From: Pseudoalteromonas piratica | Lineage (GTDB): Bacteria > Pseudomonadota > Gammaproteobacteria > Enterobacterales > Alteromonadaceae | Length of the DNA stretch: 64,000 nucleotides | NCBI RefSeq assembly: GCF_000788395.1 | Contig: NZ_CP009888.1 | Span: 1,260,001 to 1,324,000 of the forward strand | Reading direction: 5' to 3' | Shown: positions 1-8,438 of the stretch, in pieces | Numbering within the stretch: position 1 is the first letter of the stretch | Layout of the letters: every line of letters starts with the position of its first letter | The notes under the pieces: generated by a model | What the model was told of the DNA's origin: nothing | The model's input: only the letters and a program-made list of their open reading frames with translations | Database searches by the model: none | Made by a program: the position numbers and the translations under genes

Positions 1-1
1 C

Positions 2-367
2 ATTAATAGTGAAAAAGATGAAAATGGTGAAATTTCAGAACAGGTGAAAGCTAATATTGCCCATGCGTTTCAAACAGCGGTTATTGATACCTTAGTAATC
101 AAGTGCAAGAGAGCATTAAAAGAACATAATATTAAGCGTTTAGTGATTGCTGGCGGTGTAAGTGCGAACGTGTATTTACGCGAGACTTTGCAAAAAGTGA
201 TGACAGGTATGCAAGGGCGTGTTTATTACCCGCGCACTGAGTTTTGTACTGATAATGGTGCAATGATTGCCTATGCTGGAATGCAGCGTTTAAAAGCAAA
301 ACAATATGCACCAATGGATATGCGCGCTAAACCGCGTTGGCCATTGGATGAGCTTGAAGCGATTTAA
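2..367 (+). CDS. tsaD: tRNA N6-adenosine threonylcarbamoyltransferase TsaD, C-terminal part
   Basis: This is the last ~121 residues of TsaD, the kinase-like subunit that transfers the threonylcarbamoyl group onto A37 of ANN-decoding tRNAs. The gene runs off the left edge of the window and stays open in frame 2 from the first base. The family's late motifs are present: a VIAGGVSAN glycine-rich loop and the [13 protein letters not shown] segment that closes the nucleotide site. A Met/Val codon at position 44 is internal and is not the start. The gene faces plsY tail to tail across a shared hairpin terminator. The E. coli homologue lies in the same neighbourhood. Confidence 0.95.
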   Translation: MNSEKDENGEISEQVKANIAHAFQTAVIDTLVIKCKRALKEHNIKRLVIAGGVSANVYLRETLQKVMTGMQGRVYYPRTEFCTDNGAMIAYAGMQRLKAKQYAPMDMRAKPRWPLDELEAI

Positions 368-383
368 AAACGACTTAAGCATC

Positions 384-413
384 AAAAAAGCCGAATTTAT
401 TCGGCTTTTTTTT
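384..413. terminator. Bidirectional intrinsic terminator between tsaD and plsY
   Basis: An A-run, a GCCGAA/TTCGGC stem and a T-run form a terminator that reads the same on both strands. The plsY stop codon (397-399 on the minus strand) lies in its loop. Confidence 0.85.
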
Positions 414-987
414 GTTTTACTTTTGGTTCAGTGCCTTGCAGCAAGCGCACAATATTGGCACGATGGCGAAATACAATCAGTGCTGCGAGCATGGTTACGG
501 GTAGTACATATAAAGGTTTAATAAACCACGTGAAAAGGGGAGCGAGGCTCACTGTAATAATGGCAGCTAGCGAAGAGTAGCCTGTTAACCAAATTAACCC
601 CGCCCAAGTCACAATTAATAAACCTGCAAGGGTAAATCCAATTGGCAGTAAACTGCCAAAGGCTGTAGCAACGGCTTTACCACCTTTAAAGCCAAAAAAG
701 ATTGGGTAGATGTGGCCAAGACAAGCTGCGATTGCAATAAAGCCAAGGTACAAGGGCTCAATTTTTAAGAAATAAGCACCATAAACTGGGATTGTGCCTT
801 TAAAAATGTCAAAAACGAGTACCAGTACCGCTGGCGTTTTTCCACCAATACGATACACATTGGTTGCGCCAGGATTATTAGAACCAGCGGTTCTAGGATC
901 GGGTAAGCGAAACAGTTTGCTTATGAGCACTGCAGAAGAAATAGAGCCAAACAGATAGGCAAAGACAATCATTAAGCTTGCTAACAC
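397..987 (-). CDS. plsY: Glycerol-3-phosphate acyltransferase PlsY
   Basis: PlsY transfers an acyl group from acyl-phosphate to glycerol-3-phosphate, the first step of phospholipid synthesis in the inner membrane. The protein has 196 residues, the family's usual size, and about five hydrophobic segments. Motif 1 (GSNNPGATN, residues 35-43) and the glycine-rich motif 3 (FKGGKAVAT, about 100-108) are intact. It is divergent from folB, as in many gammaproteobacteria. Its last codons form the 5' arm of the terminator shared with tsaD, so there is no separate 3' untranslated region. Confidence 0.95.
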   Translation of the reverse strand: MLASLMIVFAYLFGSISSAVLISKLFRLPDPRTAGSNNPGATNVYRIGGKTPAVLVLVFDIFKGTIPVYGAYFLKIEPLYLGFIAIAACLGHIYPIFFGFKGGKAVATAFGSLLPIGFTLAGLLIVTWAGLIWLTGYSSLAAIITVSLAPLFTWFIKPLYVLPVTMLAALIVFRHRANIVRLLQGTEPKVKQKKAE

Positions 988-1030
988 AGTGTTCCTTATT
1001 TTTTCTTTAGCAAATATAGGCTATCATCTG

Positions 1031-1051
1031 CCGCTAATTAAGTTTTAGCGG
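1031..1051. promoter_or_regulatory. Short inverted repeat in the plsY/folB divergent promoter region
   Basis: CCGCTAA and TTAGCGG are 7-bp perfect arms around a 7-nt spacer, 44 bp upstream of the plsY start. It could be an operator or the stem of a leader RNA; no regulator is recognised. Confidence 0.25.
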
Positions 1052-1122
1052 ATTTACCCATAAGAGTACCTATTTTTTTCTCTGATTGGTATCCGACCAC
1101 AGTATATTCGGGGTGAATACGG

Positions 1123-1482
1123 GTGCAAGATAAGGTTTTTATCCGTCAATTACAGGTCAATACGATTATTGGTGTGTTTGATTTTGAAAAACAAGCGAAG
1201 CAGCCATTGTTTTTTGATGTGGACATGTTGACCGACTTTGCCAAGGCTGCGCAATCAGATAATGTTGATGATGTGGTTGATTACGCTAAAGTATCTGCGC
1301 GTATTATTGCTCATTGTGAAGCAACACAAGTTGAGCTATTAGAGACGCTGGCTGAGCAATTAGCGACGATTATTTTAAGTGAATTTGCCGTTTCGCAAGT
1401 CATATTGAGAATATCAAAACCACAGGCTGTGCTTGAAGCACAAACAGTGGGCATTGAAATTATGCGCAAAAAGCAAAGCTGA
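1123..1482 (+). CDS. folB: Dihydroneopterin aldolase FolB
   Basis: FolB cleaves 7,8-dihydroneopterin to 6-hydroxymethyl-7,8-dihydropterin and glycolaldehyde in folate synthesis. The protein has 119 residues, the normal size. The conserved LLETLAE segment (about 72-78) and the active-site lysine region ISKPQAV (about 97-103) are visible. The start is GTG. The stop overlaps the next ATG by one base (TGATG), so the downstream HPPK gene is probably translationally coupled. The two genes catalyse consecutive steps of the pathway. Confidence 0.95.
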   Translation: MQDKVFIRQLQVNTIIGVFDFEKQAKQPLFFDVDMLTDFAKAAQSDNVDDVVDYAKVSARIIAHCEATQVELLETLAEQLATIILSEFAVSQVILRISKPQAVLEAQTVGIEIMRKKQS

Positions 1483-1961
1483 TGGCTCAAATATTTATTA
1501 GTATTGGCTCTAATGTTGATAAAGAGCACTACATCAAAGCCGCATTGGCAATAATACCAATGCATTTTGATAACGTAATTTATTCGAGTATTTTTGAGAG
1601 TGAATCCGTTGGCTTTGAAGGTAATAACTTTTATAACTTAGTTGCCGCAGCGACTACAGAACTCCCTCTTGCTGAAGTGTGTGCCTTGCTAAAAAGAATT
1701 GAGCAAGAGCATGGTCGAACACCTTCTGATAAAAAATTTAGTCCGCGCACGCTCGATCTAGATCTACTATTTTTCGATGATGTTATTTGTGACACTCCAG
1801 CACAATTACCGCGTGATGAAATTACCAAGAATGCCTTTGTACTATGGCCTTTAGCAGAAGTTGCCAGTGAGTTTGCACACCCCGAAGAAAATAAAACAGT
1901 AGGCCAGCTTTGGCACGAATACGATAAAACCAAACAAAAATTATGGAAAGTGGAGATATAA
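1482..1961 (+). CDS. folK: HPPK-like 6-hydroxymethyl-dihydropterin pyrophosphokinase, folB-linked paralogue
   Basis: This 159-residue protein belongs to the HPPK family, which moves pyrophosphate from ATP to 6-hydroxymethyl-dihydropterin. The metal-binding LDLDLL motif is present (Asp92 and Asp94), as is the arginine of PRT (Arg89). The loop matching E. coli residues 82-92 differs: Trp89 is Phe here, Gly90 is Ser and Arg84 is Pro. A second, canonical FolK is at 39412-39915. This copy is fused translationally to folB (TGATG) and followed closely by uppP. It may be an active isozyme or have altered kinetics; the sequence alone does not decide. Confidence 0.88.
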   Translation: MAQIFISIGSNVDKEHYIKAALAIIPMHFDNVIYSSIFESESVGFEGNNFYNLVAAATTELPLAEVCALLKRIEQEHGRTPSDKKFSPRTLDLDLLFFDDVICDTPAQLPRDEITKNAFVLWPLAEVASEFAHPEENKTVGQLWHEYDKTKQKLWKVEI

Positions 1962-1966
1962 CTTAA

Positions 1967-2782
1967 ATGGGACTGATTGAAATTATCGTACTGGCAGTAA
2001 TCCAGGGACTGACAGAATTTTTGCCTATTTCCAGTTCAGGCCATCTTATTTTACCAAGCCAGCTACTAGGTTGGGAAGATCAGGGACAAGCGTTTGATAT
2101 TGCAGTGCATGTGGGTACCTTGTTTGCTGTACTTATTTATTTTCGTAAAGATGTCGTAGAAATTTTATCTGCATGGTTTAAGTCATGTGCTGGCAAAGGT
2201 CATACAGCGGAAAGCAAGCTAGGCTGGTACATTATTTTAGCTACGATCCCTGCGGGGTTAGTTGCAGGTCTTGCGAAAGATTTTATTGAGGCTAACACAC
2301 GTGGTGCAGCGGTGATTGCTACTACGACCATAGTGTTTGGTTTAGCGCTTTGGTATGCCGATATCAAAGCAAAAGAAAACAAGAATATATTCGATATTAA
2401 ATGGAAAGCAGCGTTACTTATTGGTCTTGCTCAAGCGGTTGCATTAATTCCAGGGACATCTCGTTCAGGCATAACCATTACTGCCGGTTTATTATTGGGG
2501 CTTGATAAAAAAAGTGCTGCGCGTTTTTCGTTTTTGATGTCTATTCCAGTAATTGGTGGCTTAGGCTTGGTGATGATCATTAAGCTGATTTTAGATAACA
2601 CAGCGGTTGACTGGAATGCATTGATTTTAGGTACTGTATTGTCGTTTGTTTCAGCTTATACCTGCATTTTCTTATTCTTAAAGTTTATTGAGCGTATGGG
2701 CATGTTGCCATTTGTTATTTACCGACTAATTTTAGGTGTTGGTTTATTTGCCCTTATTGGATTTGGCTATATCAGCGCTTAA
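1967..2782 (+). CDS. uppP: Undecaprenyl-diphosphatase UppP (BacA)
   Basis: UppP dephosphorylates undecaprenyl diphosphate, recycling the lipid carrier for peptidoglycan and other envelope polymers; it also confers bacitracin resistance. The protein has 271 residues with about eight membrane segments. Both signatures are intact: [14 protein letters not shown] near residues 13-26 and [10 protein letters not shown] near 162-171, which contains the catalytic arginine. It starts 5 bp after the folK stop and ends the folB-folK-uppP operon at a strong terminator. Confidence 0.96.
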   Translation: MGLIEIIVLAVIQGLTEFLPISSSGHLILPSQLLGWEDQGQAFDIAVHVGTLFAVLIYFRKDVVEILSAWFKSCAGKGHTAESKLGWYIILATIPAGLVAGLAKDFIEANTRGAAVIATTTIVFGLALWYADIKAKENKNIFDIKWKAALLIGLAQAVALIPGTSRSGITITAGLLLGLDKKSAARFSFLMSIPVIGGLGLVMIIKLILDNTAVDWNALILGTVLSFVSAYTCIFLFLKFIERMGMLPFVIYRLILGVGLFALIGFGYISA

Positions 2783-2812
2783 ATTGCTCACATTGAATTT
2801 GATATTAACACT

Positions 2813-2843
2813 AGGCTAAGAAGCGATTCTTAGCCTTTTTTTT
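2813..2843 (+). terminator. Intrinsic terminator after uppP
   Basis: A perfect 10-bp stem (AGGCTAAGAA/TTCTTAGCCT) with a GCGA loop is followed by a run of eight T. Confidence 0.92.
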
Positions 2844-2979
2844 ACAATTAGTAATATGCCAATCTGTGATTCGAACTATGCCTTCAAATCAAAAAAATTT
2901 TATCTAAGTTAGTCAGCTTTTATCTATATAACTACTTCATTTGGTTAACATAACTTGATAATTTAGATTTGTTTTAACT

Positions 2980-5900
2980 ATGGGTACAATTAATTTGCGT
3001 CTGCTAAGCACTATGCTGTTTCTTGTTGTCTCTTATTATTTAAGCGCAACGCCAGAGATTAAGAAAAATCAATTTTCGCAATTAACAGCGAAACAAGTAC
3101 AACCAATTGTTTGGCAAGATATCGCTATGTTGAATTTGCCAACAGGCCATCCCAAACTTAAAAAATCACACCATGTAAACTTGGATGCTGCTCTCCCTAT
3201 TAAATGGCAATTATTAAATGATGCGGTTGTAGAACAAAAAAGTTTTGCGCAAAAAAATGTATCTAAAGCGCATTTTAAGGTTGTTGAAAAGCAAAGCGTA
3301 ATGCCGAAATGGCAAACTGTTAAGCCATTACAATATGAGCTAGATACGCTATCTGATATTCGACACTTCTCCATGCGACAAGGTTTACCAACAGGTACGG
3401 TTTATCAAACCTTTCAGGATGCGAAAGGGGTACTATGGTTGGCGACAAATGGCGAAGGCGCTTGCCAATATACGGCTAATTCATTTCGGTGCTTTAAAAA
3501 AACACATGGGCTGAGTAATAACCGAGTTTGGCGAATAGCCGCAGGACTAAAGGGAGAGTTGTTGTTTGCGACTGATAAGGGGGTAAATAGTTTTGATGGC
3601 AAGGTATTTCGTACTCTTCACATTAATGGTCAACCATTTTCAGATAAGATAAATGATATTGCTGTTTTTAATCAGGCGATATTTTTCATTACTGATAAAG
3701 ATATGTATCGCTATGAAAACGGCGAGGTCTCAGTTGTTAGTGTTTTTTCGAATAGCCAATTAAACCGCCTTATGGCATTTTCGCAATCGTTGTGGCTAGC
3801 ATCAAATAATGGGTTATTTTCATTAGCTAACAACCGTATTACGCAATTCTCAATACGCGACCAAGCGTGTCAAGGAGCGGTTACCTCACTTACAAGTGAA
3901 AAGCAAAAAGTCACCTTTGCAGTAAAAGGCAAGGGGGTATGCCGCGTAAACTTAGATAATGACACTGTGGCTAAACTTGTTGGTATTAAAGCGCCGAATA
4001 TAACAGCATTATTGTTTGACGAAGAAAATAGCGCATTGTGGGTTGGTGATGATAGTAAAGGTGTTTTTAAAATTCAAAGTGAGTCAGCATACCGCTTTAA
4101 TAAAAGTAATGGTATGAGTGCAGACCACATTCGTGGGTTGATGAAAGATGACCAAGGGCATATATGGGTGTCATCCTATAGTAATGGGATAAATCGGGTT
4201 AAAGAACATGGTTTCTCATTATTAAACAAGCGCAGCGGGATTAAAAATGAACGTGTCAGTGCGTTATCTAGCATCAATAATCAGTTATGGCTTGGCGAAT
4301 ACGGCGGGGGAATTCAAATACGCGCCGGTGGACAGTGGTATGAATTAGAAGAGTCTCTTAATAACCCTTATATCCATTCGATTTTACAAGATAAAACAGG
4401 CCGTATTTGGGTGGGTACACGCCAAGGAATAGTGGTTTTTGGTGCAAGTGGCGTTACTCATATCGGTAAAGAACAAGGTTTAACGGCCAATATTATTCAT
4501 AAAGTAATTGAGGCACCAAATGGCTGTATTTATTTTGCGTCGTCCAACGGGGTATATCGCAGCTGCCAGAATCACCTTGAAAAGCTAAACCTAGAAAATG
4601 AACAGTACGTTATCAGTGTAATTACTGATACTAAAAACCGTATTTGGTTTGTTACTAATGGGGGAGGTACATATTATTTAACTGAACAGCACGTCTATCG
4701 CTTTACAGAAAAAGACGGCCTTTCAAGTAATTGGGCATACAGTTTAGAAGATGATGGCACTTACCTATATATTGGTACACGAAATGGGATTTTCGTGCTT
4801 AATGAGCAAAATAAGACCTGGCAAGGCCAGTTAATTGGTACTGAAAATGGCCTTGCAAGTAGTATTGTTATGGCATTGAAAGCCCATAAAGACTATCTTT
4901 GGGTTGGTACTGAAGGGGGGTTAAACCGTGTTGCAATTGAGTCATTGTTTAATAATGCAAAAACGCCCATTGCAATACCATTTACCTACGATAATGGGTA
5001 TCTGGCTGTAGATTCAACCTTAAATAGCGCTGTTATCACAGCAGAAAATATCTATTGGGGTTCGGCCAACGGTTTAACTTATTTCAACCCAGATAAAATC
5101 AATTTAAAGTCACGTTTGGCAAGTCGTATTCTTGAAGTATATTCACTTGGCGAGGATGGTAAATACTATTACTTGTCGGATATCGAAGACCAGGATGCCG
5201 CAGCAGAGTTTTCACCAGATACGGTTCAAATTACCTTGAAATATGCACACAGTGATTGGGCTTCACCTGAGCGCATTATGTATCAAACGCGCTTAAAAGG
5301 GAGTAGCGAAACTTGGAGTGAGCCTACAATATTAGATCAAGTGACCTACAATAATTTGCGCCCTGCAAGTTATGAATTTCAAATAAGAGCAATCAATGGT
5401 GATCAAATAGGTCAGCCAATTAGCTACCGCTTTGATTTATTACCACCATGGTGGCAAACCTGGTGGGCATATACGCTATTTTTGTGTTTATTAATCATGA
5501 GTATTTATTTGATTATAAAGTGGCAGTTTGAAGCAATGAGAAAGCAGCAACGAATTAAAGATCGCGCTGAGTTTTCAGAAGCCTTGTTGGCACGAAAGAA
5601 ACAGTTACTAGCAGAAGTCTCTCATGAAATAAGAACACCGCTGAGTGTACTTAAAATGCAAGTTGAAGGGCTTGAATACAACATTGTTGATAATAATGAA
5701 AAAACATATGAAGTATTACATCGCCGCATCGCTGATATTAATACCTTAATTGCCGATATTGATCAGTTGGCAAATGCTGAATTACAGGAGTTGTCGCTGA
5801 ATCTGACAACACTGCTTGTAAAACCTTGGCTTGAAATATGGTGCAACGATGCGCAAACTCGTATCGGACAAAGTGAAGCGAGACATTTTTCTTTTCGCAT

Positions 5901-6270
5901 CGACATACCTGAAAACTTAACACTTGAAGCGGATAAGAAAAGGTTGACGCAAGTACTTACAAACCTGTTATCTAACAGTATTCGATATACAAAAGCCCCA
6001 GCACGTATTGAATTAGCCGCTTATGTAGAAGAAGGGATGTGTATTATTTCTTTGTCAGACAGTTCGCCTGGAGTTTCAAATTGTGAACTGGAAACGATAT
6101 TTCAGCGCATGTATCAAAGTGAAGATAATAAAGGCTTATATAAAGGTGGCACCGGTTTGGGGTTAGCAATTTGCAAAGATCTAATAACGCGTCATCAAGG
6201 GCACATTTTTGCTGAGCACAGTGAACTCGGTGGCGTGACAGTGACGATTAAATTAAAGGCAAGTGAGTAA
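2980..6270 (+). CDS. Two-component sensor kinase with N-terminal beta-propeller (Reg_prop/Y_Y_Y) sensor
   Basis: A 1096-residue membrane histidine kinase. A short N-terminal hydrophobic segment is followed by a long periplasmic region (about 125-700) with many blades of the Reg_prop type: repeated 'D..G..W.GT..G' patterns such as GRIWVGTRQGI and YLWVGTEGGL. Next come a Y_Y_Y-like domain (about 745-820), one transmembrane helix (about 829-850), a HisKA domain with the phospho-accepting His882 (SHEIRTPLS) and an HATPase domain ending at residue 1094 (GGTGLGLAI is the G2 box). In contrast to the Bacteroides HTCS proteins with this sensor, there is no receiver or HTH domain, and no response regulator lies next to it. 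The G1 box is DSSPGV rather than DxGxG. The ligand is unknown; no strong ribosome-binding site is visible, so the start is uncertain. Confidence 0.88.
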   Translation: MGTINLRLLSTMLFLVVSYYLSATPEIKKNQFSQLTAKQVQPIVWQDIAMLNLPTGHPKLKKSHHVNLDAALPIKWQLLNDAVVEQKSFAQKNVSKAHFKVVEKQSVMPKWQTVKPLQYELDTLSDIRHFSMRQGLPTGTVYQTFQDAKGVLWLATNGEGACQYTANSFRCFKKTHGLSNNRVWRIAAGLKGELLFATDKGVNSFDGKVFRTLHINGQPFSDKINDIAVFNQAIFFITDKDMYRYENGEVSVVSVFSNSQLNRLMAFSQSLWLASNNGLFSLANNRITQFSIRDQACQGAVTSLTSEKQKVTFAVKGKGVCRVNLDNDTVAKLVGIKAPNITALLFDEENSALWVGDDSKGVFKIQSESAYRFNKSNGMSADHIRGLMKDDQGHIWVSSYSNGINRVKEHGFSLLNKRSGIKNERVSALSSINNQLWLGEYGGGIQIRAGGQWYELEESLNNPYIHSILQDKTGRIWVGTRQGIVVFGASGVTHIGKEQGLTANIIHKVIEAPNGCIYFASSNGVYRSCQNHLEKLNLENEQYVISVITDTKNRIWFVTNGGGTYYLTEQHVYRFTEKDGLSSNWAYSLEDDGTYLYIGTRNGIFVLNEQNKTWQGQLIGTENGLASSIVMALKAHKDYLWVGTEGGLNRVAIESLFNNAKTPIAIPFTYDNGYLAVDSTLNSAVITAENIYWGSANGLTYFNPDKINLKSRLASRILEVYSLGEDGKYYYLSDIEDQDAAAEFSPDTVQITLKYAHSDWASPERIMYQTRLKGSSETWSEPTILDQVTYNNLRPASYEFQIRAINGDQIGQPISYRFDLLPPWWQTWWAYTLFLCLLIMSIYLIIKWQFEAMRKQQRIKDRAEFSEALLARKKQLLAEVSHEIRTPLSVLKMQVEGLEYNIVDNNEKTYEVLHRRIADINTLIADIDQLANAELQELSLNLTTLLVKPWLEIWCNDAQTRIGQSEARHFSFRIDIPENLTLEADKKRLTQVLTNLLSNSIRYTKAPARIELAAYVEEGMCIISLSDSSPGVSNCELETIFQRMYQSEDNKGLYKGGTGLGLAICKDLITRHQGHIFAEHSELGGVTVTIKLKASE

Positions 6271-6294
6271 GCGGCTTTCGCTTCACTTACCTTT
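6255..6294. terminator. Hairpin between the sensor kinase gene and cca
   Basis: AAAGG-c-AAGTGA pairs with TCACTT-a-CCTTT, with an inner AGCG/CGCT stem. The structure contains the kinase stop codon and lies between two convergent genes. The T-run is weak, so termination activity is inferred. Confidence 0.5.
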
Positions 6295-6305
6295 ATAATA
6301 TGCGG

Positions 6306-7409
6306 TTAGGCAAACTCTTCTGCTATTGCTGTGTGCCTTGCAATATCGAGCTGTTGTTTTATTTCCGCACCTTTAAAACCTTGTTTTATGATGACTTGCA
6401 CATCAACCATTGTGGCTTTCTTTGCCGCATTTTTCAGTTTTTTTGCAAAAGCTGCATGCTCTTTACTTAATACTGAAAAAGTTTCGATAAATAAGTTTAG
6501 GCGCTCTGGTCGGCGCCAAACATCGGCTTGATTGAATAGTGCAAGAACCTGTTCTTCGGTTGCCAGATTACGCTTAAAGGTAGGGTAAAAGGTCGTAAAT
6601 AAATTGAGTGCATCAATATAGTTATTGGGTAAACGTAAACTTTCTGACAATGCTTTTATTTCCGTAGGCTTAATTTCTTTTAACCACAAACAAAAGGCTA
6701 TAAGTTGTTGGTTTTCGCCATCTAGGTTAGTCAAAAGCATTGCTAGCTGTTGGCTGTGTTGAGCTGACCAATGATTTGTCAGTGGCGGCAAAATAATTGG
6801 TAACGCGTTAATCTCAGCAAGTACATCGGTGAATACATTAATCGCACCATCCTCTAAAGATTTTTCAATCTCCAGCCATATACGTTCTTTAGTGAGAGTG
6901 TTTATTTCCCCTTGGGCAACCATTTCTTGCATTAATAACATGGTTTCAGCTGCAATACTGAATCCTAGATAATGGTAGCGAGCGGCAAAACGTGCGACTC
7001 TTAAAATACGCAGCGGATCTTCAGAAAAAGCGTCGCTAACATGACGTAATAACTTATTGTCTAAGTCGGCTTTACCGTTAAAGGGATCAATGATGTTGCC
7101 GTTTTCATCTTCAGCCATGGCGTTGACAGTTAAGTCGCGGCGCACTAAGTCTTCTTCTAGTGTAACCGTAGGCGTAAAGTCACAAATAAAACCAGTGTAA
7201 CCTTGCCCTGATTTGCGTTCTGTTCTGGCGAGGGCATATTCATCTTTTGTTATCGGGTGTAAAAAAACAGGGAAGTCATTCCCAACTTGTTGGTAACCAA
7301 GAGAAATTAGCTCAGAAGGAGTGCTTCCTACAACAACATAATCACATTCTTTGATGGTGCGCTTAAGTAGCTTATCGCGAACAGCACCACCTACTAAATA
7401 TACTTTCAT
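6306..7409 (-). CDS. cca: CCA tRNA nucleotidyltransferase, without a recognisable HD domain
   Basis: The enzyme builds or repairs the 3' CCA end of tRNAs. The start was set at the ATG giving the conserved [12 protein letters not shown] beginning (upstream in-frame codons add an unrelated 13 residues), giving 367 residues. The head domain is clear: the GGAVRD loop, the [10 protein letters not shown] motif and the [16 protein letters not shown] region. The E. coli enzyme (412 residues) carries an HD phosphohydrolase domain in its C-terminal half; the corresponding stretch here is shortened and lacks the HD and the HxHG residues. The first metal-binding acid is Glu21 (ECDYVVVG) where E. coli has Asp. 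The position near uppP and ygiM matches E. coli. Confidence 0.9.
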   Translation of the reverse strand: MKVYLVGGAVRDKLLKRTIKECDYVVVGSTPSELISLGYQQVGNDFPVFLHPITKDEYALARTERKSGQGYTGFICDFTPTVTLEEDLVRRDLTVNAMAEDENGNIIDPFNGKADLDNKLLRHVSDAFSEDPLRILRVARFAARYHYLGFSIAAETMLLMQEMVAQGEINTLTKERIWLEIEKSLEDGAINVFTDVLAEINALPIILPPLTNHWSAQHSQQLAMLLTNLDGENQQLIAFCLWLKEIKPTEIKALSESLRLPNNYIDALNLFTTFYPTFKRNLATEEQVLALFNQADVWRRPERLNLFIETFSVLSKEHAAFAKKLKNAAKKATMVDVQVIIKQGFKGAEIKQQLDIARHTAIAEEFA

Positions 7410-7511
7410 CGGGATAAATCGAAACGAATCATGGATAAAGGTTATCATAATTTGGAATTCGGTGGTGAATTGGTATGATAGGCTCAGTTTTTATTCAGTT
7501 TATGTAAGCAC

Positions 7512-8426
7512 GTGTATTTAGACTATTTTGGTTTAACAGATCAGCCGTTCTCTATTGCTCCAAATCCAGATTATTTATTTCTTAGTGAGCGTCATAAAGA
7601 AGCACTTGCGCATTTGACCTATGGTTTAGGTGATGCTGGGGGCTTTGTACTTCTCACGGGGGAAGTGGGGACAGGGAAAACGACCGTGACTCGCTGTATG
7701 CTGGAAAGTTTAGGTGACGATACGCAAGTAGCATTTGTACTTAATCCATCATTGTCAGAACTGGAGTTATTAGCCAGCATTTGTGATGAACTGCGTATTC
7801 GTTACAAAAAATCCGATGCCACACTGAAAAACTTAACGGATAAAATTAAAAATCGCCTGCTTAAGAATCACAGTCAAAATAAACGCACTATGTTGATTAT
7901 TGACGAAGCACAGCATTTAAGTGGCGCTGTACTTGAGCAGTTGCGCTTGTTAACCAACTTAGAAACCAATCAACGCAAGCTTTTGCAAATTATTTTAGTC
8001 GGTCAGCCTGAATTACAAACGCTTTTAAAGCGAAATGATTTAAGGCAATTAGCACAACGCATTACAGCGCGCTATCACTTAATGCCACTCAACGAATCAG
8101 AGGTGTTTGCCTACATTAAGCACCGTTTGCATGTGGCTGGTTGTGATCAGATGTTATTCGAAAATACGGCGATAAAACGTATCCACCAACTTACTGGTGG
8201 TATCCCGCGACTAATCAATTTACTATGTGAGCGTTCTTTGATGGGCGCTTTCGCAAATAGTCGCAATTTGGTCAATAAAACCATGATTGCGAGTGCTGCA
8301 ACAGAAATTTTACCGTTAGAAGCAAATGCAACATCAACAAACAATGCCCATTATACAATGTGGATGTATGCTTGCTTTGCAATTTTAGCCTTGTTTATCG
8401 GCATTGGTTTGTCATTTATTTTATAA
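7512..8426 (+). CDS. gspA: General secretion pathway AAA ATPase GspA (ExeA-like)
   Basis: GspA/ExeA is an inner-membrane ATPase that, with GspB, helps place the type II secretin in the outer membrane by acting on peptidoglycan. The 304-residue protein begins with the family signature YLDYFGL..QPFSIAPNPDYLF. It has a Walker A (GEVGTGKTT, 50-58), a Walker B (LIIDEAQHL) and a C-terminal membrane helix (about 279-302). It lacks the periplasmic peptidoglycan-binding tail of the longer ExeA proteins. It starts at GTG and is followed 12 bp later by gspB. MSHA-pilus MshM is a related alternative, but the GspB neighbour favours GspA. Confidence 0.88.
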   Translation: MYLDYFGLTDQPFSIAPNPDYLFLSERHKEALAHLTYGLGDAGGFVLLTGEVGTGKTTVTRCMLESLGDDTQVAFVLNPSLSELELLASICDELRIRYKKSDATLKNLTDKIKNRLLKNHSQNKRTMLIIDEAQHLSGAVLEQLRLLTNLETNQRKLLQIILVGQPELQTLLKRNDLRQLAQRITARYHLMPLNESEVFAYIKHRLHVAGCDQMLFENTAIKRIHQLTGGIPRLINLLCERSLMGAFANSRNLVNKTMIASAATEILPLEANATSTNNAHYTMWMYACFAILALFIGIGLSFIL

Positions 8427-8438
8427 ATAGAAGTGTTT

